A stretch of 64,000 bases of DNA, from the NCBI RefSeq assembly GCF_003671765.1, contig NZ_QPIB01000009.1, positions 399,713-463,712 of the forward strand, in the 5' to 3' direction. The position numbers and the translations under genes were made by a program. The notes below the pieces were generated by a model. It ran no database searches and was not told the origin of the DNA. It worked only from the letters and a program-made list of their open reading frames with translations. Position 1 is the stretch's first letter, and every line of letters begins with the position of its first letter. Below are positions 16,754 to 25,691 of this stretch, one piece after another. Source of the stretch: Xenophilus sp. E41 (lineage in GTDB: Bacteria > Pseudomonadota > Gammaproteobacteria > Burkholderiales > Burkholderiaceae_C).

Positions 16754-17341
16754 ATGGCTCGCCTCCCGTATTTCGACCTCGACCAAGCCTCGCCGGAGAT
16801 CCGGCATCTGCTCAAGGACCGGCCGCCGCTCAACATCTACCGCATGGTGGCGCACGGTGGCCCCGCGGCCGAGGGCTTCCTGACCCTCGGCACGGCGATT
16901 CTTCGGCGCTCCTCGCTCAGCCCGGTCCTGCGGGAGCTGGTCATCCTGCGGGTGGGCGTGCTGTGCGGGTCCCGCTACGAGTTGACGCAGCACCGCCGCG
17001 TGGCGGCGCAGGTGGGCGTGCCGGCCGAGAAGGTCGCCGCCGTGCTGGAAGCACCCGCAGGCGACTTGCGTGCCGACGCCTTCGACGAACTCGAAGCGCT
17101 CGTGCTGAGCTTCACCGAGGCCGTGGTCCTGCACTGCAAGGCACCGCCGCCCTTGACCGACGAACTGGCCGGCCGGGTCAGCCGGCAGCAGATGCTGGAG
17201 ATCACGATGACGATCGGCTACTACATGCTGGTGTGCCGGCTGCTGGAGACCTTCGAGGTCGACCTCGAGGAGGCCGACGTGCTCGCCGACGTCGAGCGCT
17301 GGCCCAACGTGTTTGCCGAATCCCAAGCTTCCCGGAACTGA
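16754..17341 (+). CDS. Carboxymuconolactone decarboxylase (CMD) family protein
   Basis: This 195-residue all-helical protein belongs to the CMD/AhpD superfamily. The core motif LCGSRYELTQHRR near residue 73 has a Cys, a Glu and a His in the usual spacing. Only one Cys is present where AhpD peroxidase members have CxxC, so a disulfide reductase role is less likely than a decarboxylase or ring-processing role. It starts 4 bases after the Bug gene and precedes another Bug gene by 6 bases, so it is part of the same operon. Confidence 0.8.
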   Translation: MARLPYFDLDQASPEIRHLLKDRPPLNIYRMVAHGGPAAEGFLTLGTAILRRSSLSPVLRELVILRVGVLCGSRYELTQHRRVAAQVGVPAEKVAAVLEAPAGDLRADAFDELEALVLSFTEAVVLHCKAPPPLTDELAGRVSRQQMLEITMTIGYYMLVCRLLETFEVDLEEADVLADVERWPNVFAESQASRN

Positions 17342-17347
17342 GTCGCC

Positions 17348-18316
17348 ATGATGAACCGACGCCACTTCTCGCTGGCCGCAGGCGCCCTGGCGCTCGCGCC
17401 CCTTGCACGGGCGCAGTCGTATCCGCAGTCGCCCATCACGCTGGTCGTGCCCTTCTCGGCAGGCAGCGTGGTCGACCAGCAGGCGCGCGTGATCGCGCGT
17501 GTGCTGAGCACCAGGCTCGGGCAGCCGATCGTCATCGACAACCGTGCCGGCGTGGCGGGCTCGCTGGGCGCCGAGGTCGTGGCGCGCGCCGCGCCCGACG
17601 GCTACACGCTGCTGGTCGGCACCCAGGGCACGCAGGGCACCAACAGCGCGCTGTACAAGACGGTCCGCTACGACCCGGTGAAGGACTTCGTGGCGATCCA
17701 CGGCCTTTCGGGCAACTCGAACGTGCTGGTCGTCAACCCCAACCTGAAGATCCGCACGGTGGCCGACCTGGTCGCCTACGGCAAGGCCAATCCGGGCAAG
17801 CTCAACTTCGGCTCGGGCGGCAACGGCACGTCGGGGCACCTGTGCCTGGAACTGCTGCAGAACCAGACCGGGGCGCGTTTCACGCACATCCCGTACAAAT
17901 CCAGCTCCGCCGCGCTCGTCGATCTGGTGGCGGGCAACCTGGATGCGATGTTCGACTTCGTGCAGACCTCGGCGCCGCAGATCCGCAGCGGCAAGATCAC
18001 TGCGCTGGCCGTGACCCGCACGAAGCGGATGCCGACGCTGCCCGATGTGCCGACGATGGCGGAGTCCGGCTACCCCGGGGTCGAGGCCCTGAGCTGGGGC
18101 GGTCTCTTCGCGCCCGCGAAGACACCGGCATCCGTCGTCCAGCGGCTGTCCGACGCGGTCGACGAGACGCTCAAGTCGCCGGAGGTCAGGCGCAGCCTGG
18201 AGTCGGTCGAGAGCTTCACCATCGACATGCCGCATGCGGAGTTCCAGCGCTATGTCGAGGCCGAGGCGAAGAAGTGGACCACGGTGCTGCGCGCATCCGG
18301 GATCACGCTGGAATGA
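17348..18316 (+). CDS. Bug family solute-binding protein
   Basis: The second Bug receptor of this cluster has 322 residues. It has a signal peptide ending near ARAQSYPQ, then ITLVVPFSAGSVVDQQ, VIDNRAGVAGS, APDGYTLLVG, VRYDPVKDF and HIPYKSSSAA. The two receptors of the cluster are clearly different in sequence, so they probably recognise different ligands or states. Its stop overlaps the start of the next SDR gene (ATGA at 18313-18316). Confidence 0.9.
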   Translation: MMNRRHFSLAAGALALAPLARAQSYPQSPITLVVPFSAGSVVDQQARVIARVLSTRLGQPIVIDNRAGVAGSLGAEVVARAAPDGYTLLVGTQGTQGTNSALYKTVRYDPVKDFVAIHGLSGNSNVLVVNPNLKIRTVADLVAYGKANPGKLNFGSGGNGTSGHLCLELLQNQTGARFTHIPYKSSSAALVDLVAGNLDAMFDFVQTSAPQIRSGKITALAVTRTKRMPTLPDVPTMAESGYPGVEALSWGGLFAPAKTPASVVQRLSDAVDETLKSPEVRRSLESVESFTIDMPHAEFQRYVEAEAKKWTTVLRASGITLE

Positions 18317-19161
18317 GCGCACCTGCGGCAGCGGCGATCACCGGCGCAGGCAGCGGCATCGGCCGCGAGCTTGCGCTGGCCTGCGCCCGCGAGGGGCTGG
18401 CGGTGGCATTGACCGACATCGAACCCGCGACGCTCGCGCAGACGGCCGTGATGGCCGAAGCGCTCGGCGCGGACGTGCTGGCGCGCGCGTGCGACGTCGG
18501 CCGCGCCGACCATGTCGAAGCCTTTGCCCGCGAGTGCGACGCCCGCTTCGGCGGCGTGGACTGGCTGTTCAACAACGCCGGCGTTGCGATTCTCGGGCCG
18601 GCCTGGGCCGCCACCGACGAGGACTGGCAGTGGTTGTGGAGCGTCAACGTGCGGGGCGTGGCCAACGGCGTACGCAGCTTCGTGCCGCGCATGATGGCCC
18701 GTGGCACGCGCGCCCATGTGGTCAACACCGCGTCGGCGGCGGGGCTCGCGACGCTGGCCGGCTCCTCGGTCTACAGCGCGACCAAGCACGCGGTGGTCGC
18801 CTTCAGCGAATGCCTGGCGCGCGACCTCGAACAGGCGGGCGCGGATGTGGGCGTCTCGGTGCTGTGCCCGTCGCTCCTGCCGACCGGCATCCACCAGTCC
18901 GGGCGCAACCGGCCGTCCGCGCTGGCGAACACGGTGGCGCCTGCGGCCGCCTACGACGAGCGCGTGCGCCAGGGCATGGCGGCCTCGCCGATCGATGCGG
19001 CGGACGTGGCCGCGATGACGCTCGACGCCATCCGTGCACGCCGCTTCTATGTGGTGCCGCATGCGCAGACCGGGGACTCGGTCCGCCGGCGCATGCAGGC
19101 GATCCTCGACGACCATCGCGCGCTCCACCCCGGGGTGGCGGCGCGCACCCACCAGGAATGA
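18313..19161 (+). CDS. Short-chain dehydrogenase/reductase
   Basis: The ATG in an ATGA overlap with the Bug gene gives 282 residues. The protein shows TGAGSGIGREL as the nucleotide loop, NNAGV, catalytic Ser in NTASAAG and YSATKHA for Tyr-Lys. A 20-residue insert after the active site (around TGIHQSGRNRP) and a C-terminal extension beyond the usual fold (RRRMQAILDDH) resemble SDRs acting on bulky hydrophobic alcohols. It is co-translated with its neighbours. Confidence 0.85.
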   Translation: MSAPAAAAITGAGSGIGRELALACAREGLAVALTDIEPATLAQTAVMAEALGADVLARACDVGRADHVEAFARECDARFGGVDWLFNNAGVAILGPAWAATDEDWQWLWSVNVRGVANGVRSFVPRMMARGTRAHVVNTASAAGLATLAGSSVYSATKHAVVAFSECLARDLEQAGADVGVSVLCPSLLPTGIHQSGRNRPSALANTVAPAAAYDERVRQGMAASPIDAADVAAMTLDAIRARRFYVVPHAQTGDSVRRRMQAILDDHRALHPGVAARTHQE

Positions 19162-19162
19162 C

Positions 19163-19669
19163 ATGGCTGCTTCAGAACCCACACCGGCCGAACTGGCCGC
19201 CCAGGTGCAATCGCTGCTGGCGCGCATCGATCAGCTCGAGAACAAGGAGGCGATCCGCGCCCTGCGCGCCCGCTACCACGAGCTCGTGAACGAGGACCAG
19301 GGGCCGCGCCTGTATGAGCTCTTCGCCCCGGATGCGTCCGTGGTCTACAACGGCCGCCCCGAGGTCCGGGGGCGCGAAGCGATCCGGCGCTTCTTCGAGA
19401 CCTTCCCCGTGCAGCATGCGCGCCAGTTCATGCACCAGCACGAGATCCAGCTGCAGGGCGAGCGCGCCACCGGCTACTGCTACCTCGACGGCCGCCCCGT
19501 GAGCCAGGGCAAGAGCCTCTACGTGGTGGGGCGCTTCGACGACGAGTACATCCGGCTGGATGGCCAGTGGCTGTTCCAGCGCGTGGTGCTGACGGTCCAC
19601 TACATGATCGAGGCGGCCGAGCGCTGGGACCACCTGCTGCCGATGCGCAAGGCGGAGGCGTCGCGATGA
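19163..19669 (+). CDS. NTF2-like (SnoaL-type) small protein
   Basis: The ATG at 19163 begins one base after the SDR stop and gives 168 residues. A coiled-coil-like N terminus (about residues 5-30) precedes a cone-shaped NTF2 fold marked by AIRALRARYHELVNED, LYELFAPDASVVYNG and GREAIRRFF. Family members are ring-hydroxylating-oxygenase small subunits, steroid isomerases, cyclases or dehydratases; no oxygenase large subunit is nearby. The next gene overlaps by ATGA, so it works with the flanking SDRs. Function unassigned. Confidence 0.75.
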   Translation: MAASEPTPAELAAQVQSLLARIDQLENKEAIRALRARYHELVNEDQGPRLYELFAPDASVVYNGRPEVRGREAIRRFFETFPVQHARQFMHQHEIQLQGERATGYCYLDGRPVSQGKSLYVVGRFDDEYIRLDGQWLFQRVVLTVHYMIEAAERWDHLLPMRKAEASR

Positions 19670-20457
19670 GCCTGCCCGCGCTGTTCGACCTGCGGGGCCG
19701 CACCGTGCTCGTGACCGGCGCCGCCAGCGGGCTGGGCCTGGCCATCGCCGAGACGATGCTCGAAGCGGGGGCGCGCACGGTGCTGACGGACGCCGACGAG
19801 CCCGCGCTCGCCCACGAGGCCGAGCGGCTGCGCGCCGGGCATCCCCTGACCGAGGCGCTGCCCCTGGACGTGTCGCGTCCCGGCGCGGTCGACGCCGTGG
19901 TCGACGGCATCGTCGCCCGCCACGGTGCGGTGGACTGCGTGTTCGCCAACGCGGGCATCAGCGCCGGGCGGGGCTTCGTCGTCGAGGCCGGCCAGCTGGA
20001 GAACATCGACCTCGAACACTGGAGCCGCGTCCTGCAGATCAACCTCGACGGCGTGCTGGCCACGGTCCGCGCCGCCGCCCGGCACATGAAGCCGCGCGGC
20101 GCGGGGCGCATCGTCGTCACCTCGTCGATCGCGGGCATCCGCGCGGAGCCCCTGTCGGGCTACGCGTACGTGACGTCGAAGGCCGCGGTCAACAACCTGG
20201 TGCGCCAGGCCGCCATGGAGCTGGCGCCGCACAACGTGCTGGTGAACGCGATCGCCCCCGGCCCCTTCGCAACCGGCATCAACGGCGGGCGGCTGCGACT
20301 GCCCGAGTCCGCGGAGCGCATGCGCACGCACATCCCGCTCGGCCGCGTCGCCGACACCTCCGAGATCAAGGGGCTGGCACTGCTGCTGGCCTCCCCGGCA
20401 TCGAGCTACATGACGGGGGCGATCATCCCGGTCGACGGCGGGGCGTCGGCGCGCTGA
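19666..20457 (+). CDS. Short-chain dehydrogenase/reductase
   Basis: The third SDR of the cluster has 263 residues and starts in an ATGA overlap. It carries TGAASGLGLAIAE, the NNAG-equivalent FANAGIS, SSIAGIRAE for the catalytic Ser, YAYVTSKAA for Tyr-Lys and the classic C-terminal IIPVDGGASAR. It is probably an NAD(P)-dependent 3-hydroxyacyl or cyclic alcohol dehydrogenase. It ends the LacI-linked operon; the next gene is convergent. Confidence 0.85.
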   Translation: MSLPALFDLRGRTVLVTGAASGLGLAIAETMLEAGARTVLTDADEPALAHEAERLRAGHPLTEALPLDVSRPGAVDAVVDGIVARHGAVDCVFANAGISAGRGFVVEAGQLENIDLEHWSRVLQINLDGVLATVRAAARHMKPRGAGRIVVTSSIAGIRAEPLSGYAYVTSKAAVNNLVRQAAMELAPHNVLVNAIAPGPFATGINGGRLRLPESAERMRTHIPLGRVADTSEIKGLALLLASPASSYMTGAIIPVDGGASAR

Positions 20458-20506
20458 GCGGTCCCGCGTCCGGCGCCTGGGCGTGGGCCCGGCGCGCGGA
20501 TGAGGC

Positions 20507-21454
20507 CTAGGGCGTTCGCGTCGCGTACTGCGCACGAAGCTCGTCCACCACCTCGGCCACGGTCTTCACGTCGTCGACACCCGAGACGCTGTGTCCTGCG
20601 CTCCAGATATCGGTCCAGCGCTGATTGGGCGCCGCGTTGGCGCCTCCGCCGAAGCGGCGGCGTGCCTCCTCGACGGAAATGCCCTCGTCCAGCGTCGAGA
20701 TGTCGATGCCGAGCCGGCGCGCCGAGGGTGCCAGGAAGCTGGCGGGCAGGCCGGTGAAGCCGCGCGTGAGCAGCACGTCGTCGATCGAGCTGTCGACCAG
20801 CATCTGCCGGTAGTCGTCGCTCGCCAGGCTCTCGCGGGTGGCTATGAAGCGCGTGCCCATGATGCCGAGGTCGCAGCCCAGCGTGATGGCCGCACGCAGT
20901 GCGACGCCGTCGGACAGGCCGCCCGATAGGACGATCGGCCCGTCGAACACATCGCGCACTGCCCGCACGAAGGCGAAGGGGTTGGCCCAGCCGGTGTGGC
21001 CGCCCGCGCCTGCCGTGAGCAGCACCAGGCCGTCGACGCCGGACTCGACCGCTCGCACGGCATGGTGCAGCGAGGCGACGTCGGCGAAGACCAGGCATCC
21101 GGCCTCGTGCAGGCGCGGCACCACGGCGGCCGGCGAGCCGACGCTGGTGATGACCAGCTGGGCCCTGTGGCGGGCGATCAGTTCGACCTCGGCCATCACG
21201 CGGGCCGGGTCGCGCCGCATGATGAGGTTGGGACAGTAGGGCGCCGTGCGCCCCGCGGCGGCCTCGGCTTCGGCGTCCAGCCTGTTCATCCAGGCGTCGA
21301 ACTCTTCGAGCGAGTTGCAGTTGGCCGTCGGGAAGGCGCCGATGACGCCGGCGGCGCAGGCGGCCGACACCCAGTTGATGCCCGACACGCGCAGCATGGG
21401 CGCGGCGATCAGCGGCAGAGTCAGGCGATTGGAGAAGGGGAGTCGTGTCGTCAT
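20507..21454 (-). CDS. Nitronate monooxygenase family FMN enzyme (second copy)
   Basis: This 315-residue TIM-barrel flavoprotein has RLTLPLIAAPML at the N terminus, the catalytic-type His in AGAGGHTGWANP, and FMN-phosphate loops in LSGGLSDG and IMGTRFIATRES. Relatives oxidise alkyl nitronates such as propionate-3-nitronate, or act as FabK-like enoyl reductases. Its ATG overlaps the stop of the upstream paralogue (ATGA, 21451-21454). It is the last gene of the minus-strand operon that starts with the IclR gene. Confidence 0.85.
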   Translation of the reverse strand: MTTRLPFSNRLTLPLIAAPMLRVSGINWVSAACAAGVIGAFPTANCNSLEEFDAWMNRLDAEAEAAAGRTAPYCPNLIMRRDPARVMAEVELIARHRAQLVITSVGSPAAVVPRLHEAGCLVFADVASLHHAVRAVESGVDGLVLLTAGAGGHTGWANPFAFVRAVRDVFDGPIVLSGGLSDGVALRAAITLGCDLGIMGTRFIATRESLASDDYRQMLVDSSIDDVLLTRGFTGLPASFLAPSARRLGIDISTLDEGISVEEARRRFGGGANAAPNQRWTDIWSAGHSVSGVDDVKTVAEVVDELRAQYATRTP

Positions 21455-22455
21455 GGTGATGCGGTGGATGCGTCGAGATGGCTCAAGGCCGAGCGGGCCT
21501 GCTCGATGAGCTCGTCGACGATCTCGGCCAGGGGTTGAATGCGGGTGCCGAATCCGATGGACGGGCCCAGGGACAGCATGCCGCGGCGCCAGTCGCCATC
21601 GCGATAGCAGCCGTCGCGCGCCACCCGGCTGTCCAGCAGGCCGCCGAAGGCGGCGTAGTCGGCGGCGCCGGCGCGTTCGATGGCGTCGACGTCGCGGGCC
21701 GTGTCGTTGCGCAGGACGCGCCAGGTGTTGCCCAGGGTGTGCAGCAGCCGCATCGTGCTGTGCTCGTCGCAGCGGGCCAGGTGGTCCTTGTAGGCCGGAT
21801 GGGTGGAGATTTCCTCGCTCAGCAGGAATCGGCTGCCGATGAGCACGCCATCGGCACCCAGCGCCATGGCCGCCACCAGCTGGCTGCCGTGGCCGATGCC
21901 ACCGCCGAGCACCAGCGGCACATGGAACTGGCCACGCGCAAGGGCCAGGGCGCCCATCAGCATCGTGGGCAGTTCGTTCGCGCCGGGATGGCCGCCTTCT
22001 TCCATGCCGACCAGGGCGACGGCGTCGGCTCCCGCAGCCTGTGCGGCGAGGGCGTGGCGCAGGCTGGACGCCTTGTGGATCACCACGCCGCCCGACGCGT
22101 GGATGGCCTGGATCAGCGCATCCGGCGCGTACCCGGCGGTCTCGAAGTGGCGGACGCCGTGCGCGAGGGCGAGATCCAGGGCGGGCCGTACGCCGGCGTT
22201 CGCCTCGGGCCGCGCCGACAGCGTGAGGTTGACGCCGAAGGGCCGGCCCTGCGTGTGCTCGCTGCAGCGTTGCAGCTCCTCGCTCAAAGCCGACGTACCC
22301 GTGAACGAGCGAGGCGTGATGAAGCCCATGCAGCCTGCCCGGGTGAGCGCGCCCACGTAGCGCGCATCGGACAGCCACATCAGTCCACCGCCCAGGATCG
22401 GGTACGCGGTGCCGAACAGCCGGGTCAGCCGCGTGGGCCAGGGGGCTTGCGTCAC
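21451..22455 (-). CDS. Nitronate monooxygenase family FMN enzyme (first copy)
   Basis: This 334-residue protein has the family motifs YPILGGGLMWLSD, the active-site-type His in GMEEGGHPGANE, LGGGIGHGSQL and DGVLIGSRFLLS. It starts with GTG in a GTGA overlap with the CoA-transferase gene, so translation is tightly coupled. It is only distantly similar to the next gene, so the pair may have complementary substrates or form a heteromer. The genes around it handle CoA esters, which leaves open nitro-acid detoxification or a flavin enoyl-reductase role. Confidence 0.85.
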   Translation of the reverse strand: MTQAPWPTRLTRLFGTAYPILGGGLMWLSDARYVGALTRAGCMGFITPRSFTGTSALSEELQRCSEHTQGRPFGVNLTLSARPEANAGVRPALDLALAHGVRHFETAGYAPDALIQAIHASGGVVIHKASSLRHALAAQAAGADAVALVGMEEGGHPGANELPTMLMGALALARGQFHVPLVLGGGIGHGSQLVAAMALGADGVLIGSRFLLSEEISTHPAYKDHLARCDEHSTMRLLHTLGNTWRVLRNDTARDVDAIERAGAADYAAFGGLLDSRVARDGCYRDGDWRRGMLSLGPSIGFGTRIQPLAEIVDELIEQARSALSHLDASTASP

Positions 22456-23555
22456 AGGAGGTGCCGGGCGTTGTCCAGTGCGGGCGCCGGCGAGAGTGCG
22501 GCTGGATCGGCGCCCACAAGCGGTACGGGGAAGCGCACCAGCGACAGGGGCTGCGCGCCGTTCAGCAGACCGCGCTGCGCGAACTGCGGCAGGGTGGCCA
22601 ATTCGTTAGGGGTCACGACCGGCGCGACCGGCAGGTCATGCTGCGCCAGCAATTCGAAGGCGGCTTGCACGTCGTGCAGCATCAGCTGTTGCGCCAGGCG
22701 TTGATTGATCGCCTGCGCGTGCTTCTTTCTCACGCTCAGCATTCGGTACGGTTCGCCGCCGAACTCGCCCATGTCCAGCACCTGGCACAGGCGCGCCCAG
22801 AAGTGATCCTCGAGGGCCGCCACGGTCAGGAAGCCGCCGTCACGGCAGCGGAAGCTGCCATAGGCGGGCTTGACCTGGGTCGCCGCGCGCTGCTGGTCGA
22901 GGGTGCCGGCATCGTCGGCGCGCCACGCGCCCAGGCGCGGGTTCATCCAGTGCAGCACGCAGTCGGCCAGGGCCACGTCGAGGTGCTGGCCCCGGCCGGT
23001 CCGCTCGCGCTGGAGCAGCGCGGCCAGGGTGGCCGAGAGCGCGTACATCGAACCCGCCAGGTCGGCCACGGGCAAATTCAGGGTGTGGGACGGTGGCCCG
23101 CCCGGGTCGCCCGAGACCGCCAGCGCGCCGGCGGCAGCCAGGTAGTTGATGTCGTGTCCGGGCAGCCCGGACCACGGGCCCGACTGCCCGTATCCGCTCA
23201 ACGAGACGTACACGAGACGAGGGAAGTCGTTGCGCAGGCTGGCGTAGTCCAGCCCGAGCCGCGCCATGACGCCGGGACGGTAGGTCTCCACGAGCACGTC
23301 GGCGCCGGCCGCGAGTTCGCGCACGCGCGCGCGGGCAGCGTCGTCCTTGAGGTCTGCCAGCAGGCTGAGCTTGCCCCGGTTGACGGCTTCGAAGCCTCCG
23401 GGCCCCAGCCGTCGCGCGTTGTCGCCCGCGGGCGGACGTTCGATCTTGATGACCCGCGCGCCCATCTCCGCCAGGTTCTGCGTGAAGAAGGGGCCGGGCA
23501 GCAGTTCGCTCAGGTCGAGGACCCTGATGCCGGACAGGGGACCGGACCCGTTCAT
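22452..23555 (-). CDS. Family III CoA-transferase (CaiB/BaiF)
   Basis: The ATG at 23555 lies in an ATGA overlap with the acyl-CoA synthetase gene; the product has 367 residues. It opens with GIRVLDLSELLPGPFFTQNL and AEMGARVIKIERP, followed by NRGKLSLLADLKD. The catalytic Asp is expected in the HLDVALADCVL segment. Such enzymes move CoA between carboxylic acids or racemise 2-methylacyl-CoA. Together with the neighbouring synthetase it gives this operon two routes for activating its acid substrate. Confidence 0.88.
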   Translation of the reverse strand: MNGSGPLSGIRVLDLSELLPGPFFTQNLAEMGARVIKIERPPAGDNARRLGPGGFEAVNRGKLSLLADLKDDAARARVRELAAGADVLVETYRPGVMARLGLDYASLRNDFPRLVYVSLSGYGQSGPWSGLPGHDINYLAAAGALAVSGDPGGPPSHTLNLPVADLAGSMYALSATLAALLQRERTGRGQHLDVALADCVLHWMNPRLGAWRADDAGTLDQQRAATQVKPAYGSFRCRDGGFLTVAALEDHFWARLCQVLDMGEFGGEPYRMLSVRKKHAQAINQRLAQQLMLHDVQAAFELLAQHDLPVAPVVTPNELATLPQFAQRGLLNGAQPLSLVRFPVPLVGADPAALSPAPALDNARHLL

Positions 23556-25672
23556 GCCGCGTCCCTCGACACGATGACGGCGTCCAGCGGCAGCGCGCCT
23601 TCGCCCTCGGCGCCGACCCAGATCGGGTTGAGGTCCATCTCCTCGATGCGGGCTGCGTGCGCCGTCACGAAATCGGAAACCTGCACGAGCAGGCGTTCCA
23701 GCGCGGCCAGGTCGGCCAGGGGCCGGCCCCGCGCGCCTGCCAGCAGGGGGAAGGCGCGCATCTCGCGCACCATCGATGCGGCTTCGGCCGGTCCGATCGG
23801 CAGCAGGCGCCGTGTGACGTCGCGCAGGATCTCCACGTAGACGCCGCCGAGGCCGAAGGTCAGCACATGGCCGAACACCGGATCGCGCGTCACGCCCGCC
23901 ATCAGCTCCACGCCGCCGCGGGGCGCCATCTTCTCGATCAGGAGCCCGTCGATCACGGCGCCCGGCTGGTGATGCCGGGCGCTGGCCATGATGTCGTCCC
24001 ATGCGAGCTCCACCTGCTGGCCATCCGCGATGCCGACCTTGACGCCCCCGATGTCGGACTTGTGCAGGATGTCCGGGCTCGCGATCTTCGCGACCACCGG
24101 ATAGCCCATGCCGTCGGCCAGCCGGCGCGCCTCTGCGCGGGTGCGGGCGACATCGGCCGGCAGGAGTCGTATTCCTGCTTCGCCGAGCCACTGCTTGGCT
24201 TCCAGTTCGGACAGGTTCCGCAGCTTGCCGCCCGCGACCGCCCTCGCCGTCGCGGGCCGCGCCGCCGCGCGCGGTGCCTCGCGGCGTTCGCGCCCCCATC
24301 GCGTCCAGCGCTCGATGGCCTTGATCGCCTTGTTCACCGATCGCGGGGGCGCAAAGCCGCCGGTCACGAGCATTCGGTAGCCCTCGCCCATGCGGTCGCT
24401 CATCCAGATCGGCACGATCGGGCTCTGTACGCGCTGCTGCGCCGCGATGATGGTTTGCGCCATGCGCACGGTGGTTTCGCCGTAGTCCAGCGCGATCGGC
24501 GCGATCACGCACCCCAGGTTCGGGTCGGCAGCGACGGCGCCGAGCGTGCTTTCGATCAGGTCGGCGTCGCTCAGCACGGCGGCCGTCGTGTCGACCGGGT
24601 TGTGGATGGCGGCGTAGTCGGGGAGCTTGCTGCGCAGCAGTTCGGTGGTCTCGGGCGCAAACTCCGCCAGCCTCAGGCCGGCCATGCCGACGGCGTCGGC
24701 CGTGAGTGCCGTGGTGCCGCCCGAGGAGCAGTACACCCCGACGGCCTCGCGCTCGCTGGGCAGGGCGCGGGCAAAGAGCCAGGCCGTGTCCACCAGCTCG
24801 TCGATGTCGTCGACCTCGATCACGCCGTACTGACGGAACACCGCGCTGTTCACTTCCGCCGAGCCGGTCAGAGACGCGGTGTGCGATTGCGCCGCGCGTT
24901 GCCCGTATTCGGATTTGCCGACCTTCAGCGCGATCACCGGCTTGCCGTGGTCGGCCGCGCACTGCAGCGCGGCCACGAAGCGCGGGCCATCCTTGATGCC
25001 TTCCAGCAGGGTCACGATGACCTTGATGTCCGGCGCCGTGGCCATGTAGTGGATGAAGTCGGCGACCTGCAGGTCCACTTCGTTGCCGGTGGACGCCCAC
25101 AGCCCGATGCCGATGCCGCGCTCCATGGCCTGCATGACGTTGCGTCCCAGGCCGCCCCCCTGGGTGGCCAGCCCGATCGGCCCTTGCACCAGGTCGTGCG
25201 GGAACGAAGGCGAGAAGGTCATGCCCAGGCGCTGGTTGACGTTCGTGAGGCCCGGGCAGTTCGGGCCGTAGACGCGCATGCCGACGCTGTCGGCAATCTC
25301 CTTGATGCGTTGCTGCGCGCGCTCTCCTTCGGCGCCGGCTTCGCCGAAGCCCGAACTGAGGATGACGGCGAAGGGCACGCGCCGCGCAGCGCACTCTTCC
25401 ATCACGGCGATGACGCCAGACGCGGGCACGGCGATCACGGCGACGTCCGGCGTGTGCGGCAGGGCGCTGATGCTGGGCCAGCACCGTTGGCCGCGCAGCT
25501 CGGTCTTCGTCGGGTTGACGAGATAGAGCTCACCGTCGATCTGCGAGTGGTCCAGCAGGTTCGTCAAGGTGCGGCCACCGATGCTCTGTGGCCGGTCCGA
25601 CGCGCCCACCAGGGCGATCGAGCGAGGATGGATGAGGCGTGCCAGGTCGGTGCCGAAGTTCGAATCGGTCAT
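23552..25672 (-). CDS. NDP-forming acyl-CoA synthetase, fused alpha-beta type
   Basis: This 706-residue protein joins a CoA-binding Rossmann domain (ALVGASDRPQSIGG near residue 20), a succinyl-CoA-ligase-like domain with the phosphohistidine motif SHTASLTG (His264), and a C-terminal ATP-grasp domain (about 490-700; AKIASPDILHKSD and GGVYVEIL). It would activate an acyl substrate to its CoA ester using ATP, forming ADP and phosphate. It starts 19 bases after the acyl-CoA dehydrogenase stop and overlaps the CoA-transferase gene. Confidence 0.9.
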   Translation of the reverse strand: MTDSNFGTDLARLIHPRSIALVGASDRPQSIGGRTLTNLLDHSQIDGELYLVNPTKTELRGQRCWPSISALPHTPDVAVIAVPASGVIAVMEECAARRVPFAVILSSGFGEAGAEGERAQQRIKEIADSVGMRVYGPNCPGLTNVNQRLGMTFSPSFPHDLVQGPIGLATQGGGLGRNVMQAMERGIGIGLWASTGNEVDLQVADFIHYMATAPDIKVIVTLLEGIKDGPRFVAALQCAADHGKPVIALKVGKSEYGQRAAQSHTASLTGSAEVNSAVFRQYGVIEVDDIDELVDTAWLFARALPSEREAVGVYCSSGGTTALTADAVGMAGLRLAEFAPETTELLRSKLPDYAAIHNPVDTTAAVLSDADLIESTLGAVAADPNLGCVIAPIALDYGETTVRMAQTIIAAQQRVQSPIVPIWMSDRMGEGYRMLVTGGFAPPRSVNKAIKAIERWTRWGRERREAPRAAARPATARAVAGGKLRNLSELEAKQWLGEAGIRLLPADVARTRAEARRLADGMGYPVVAKIASPDILHKSDIGGVKVGIADGQQVELAWDDIMASARHHQPGAVIDGLLIEKMAPRGGVELMAGVTRDPVFGHVLTFGLGGVYVEILRDVTRRLLPIGPAEAASMVREMRAFPLLAGARGRPLADLAALERLLVQVSDFVTAHAARIEEMDLNPIWVGAEGEGALPLDAVIVSRDAA

Positions 25673-25691
25673 GCGTTCGCTCCCGGATCGT

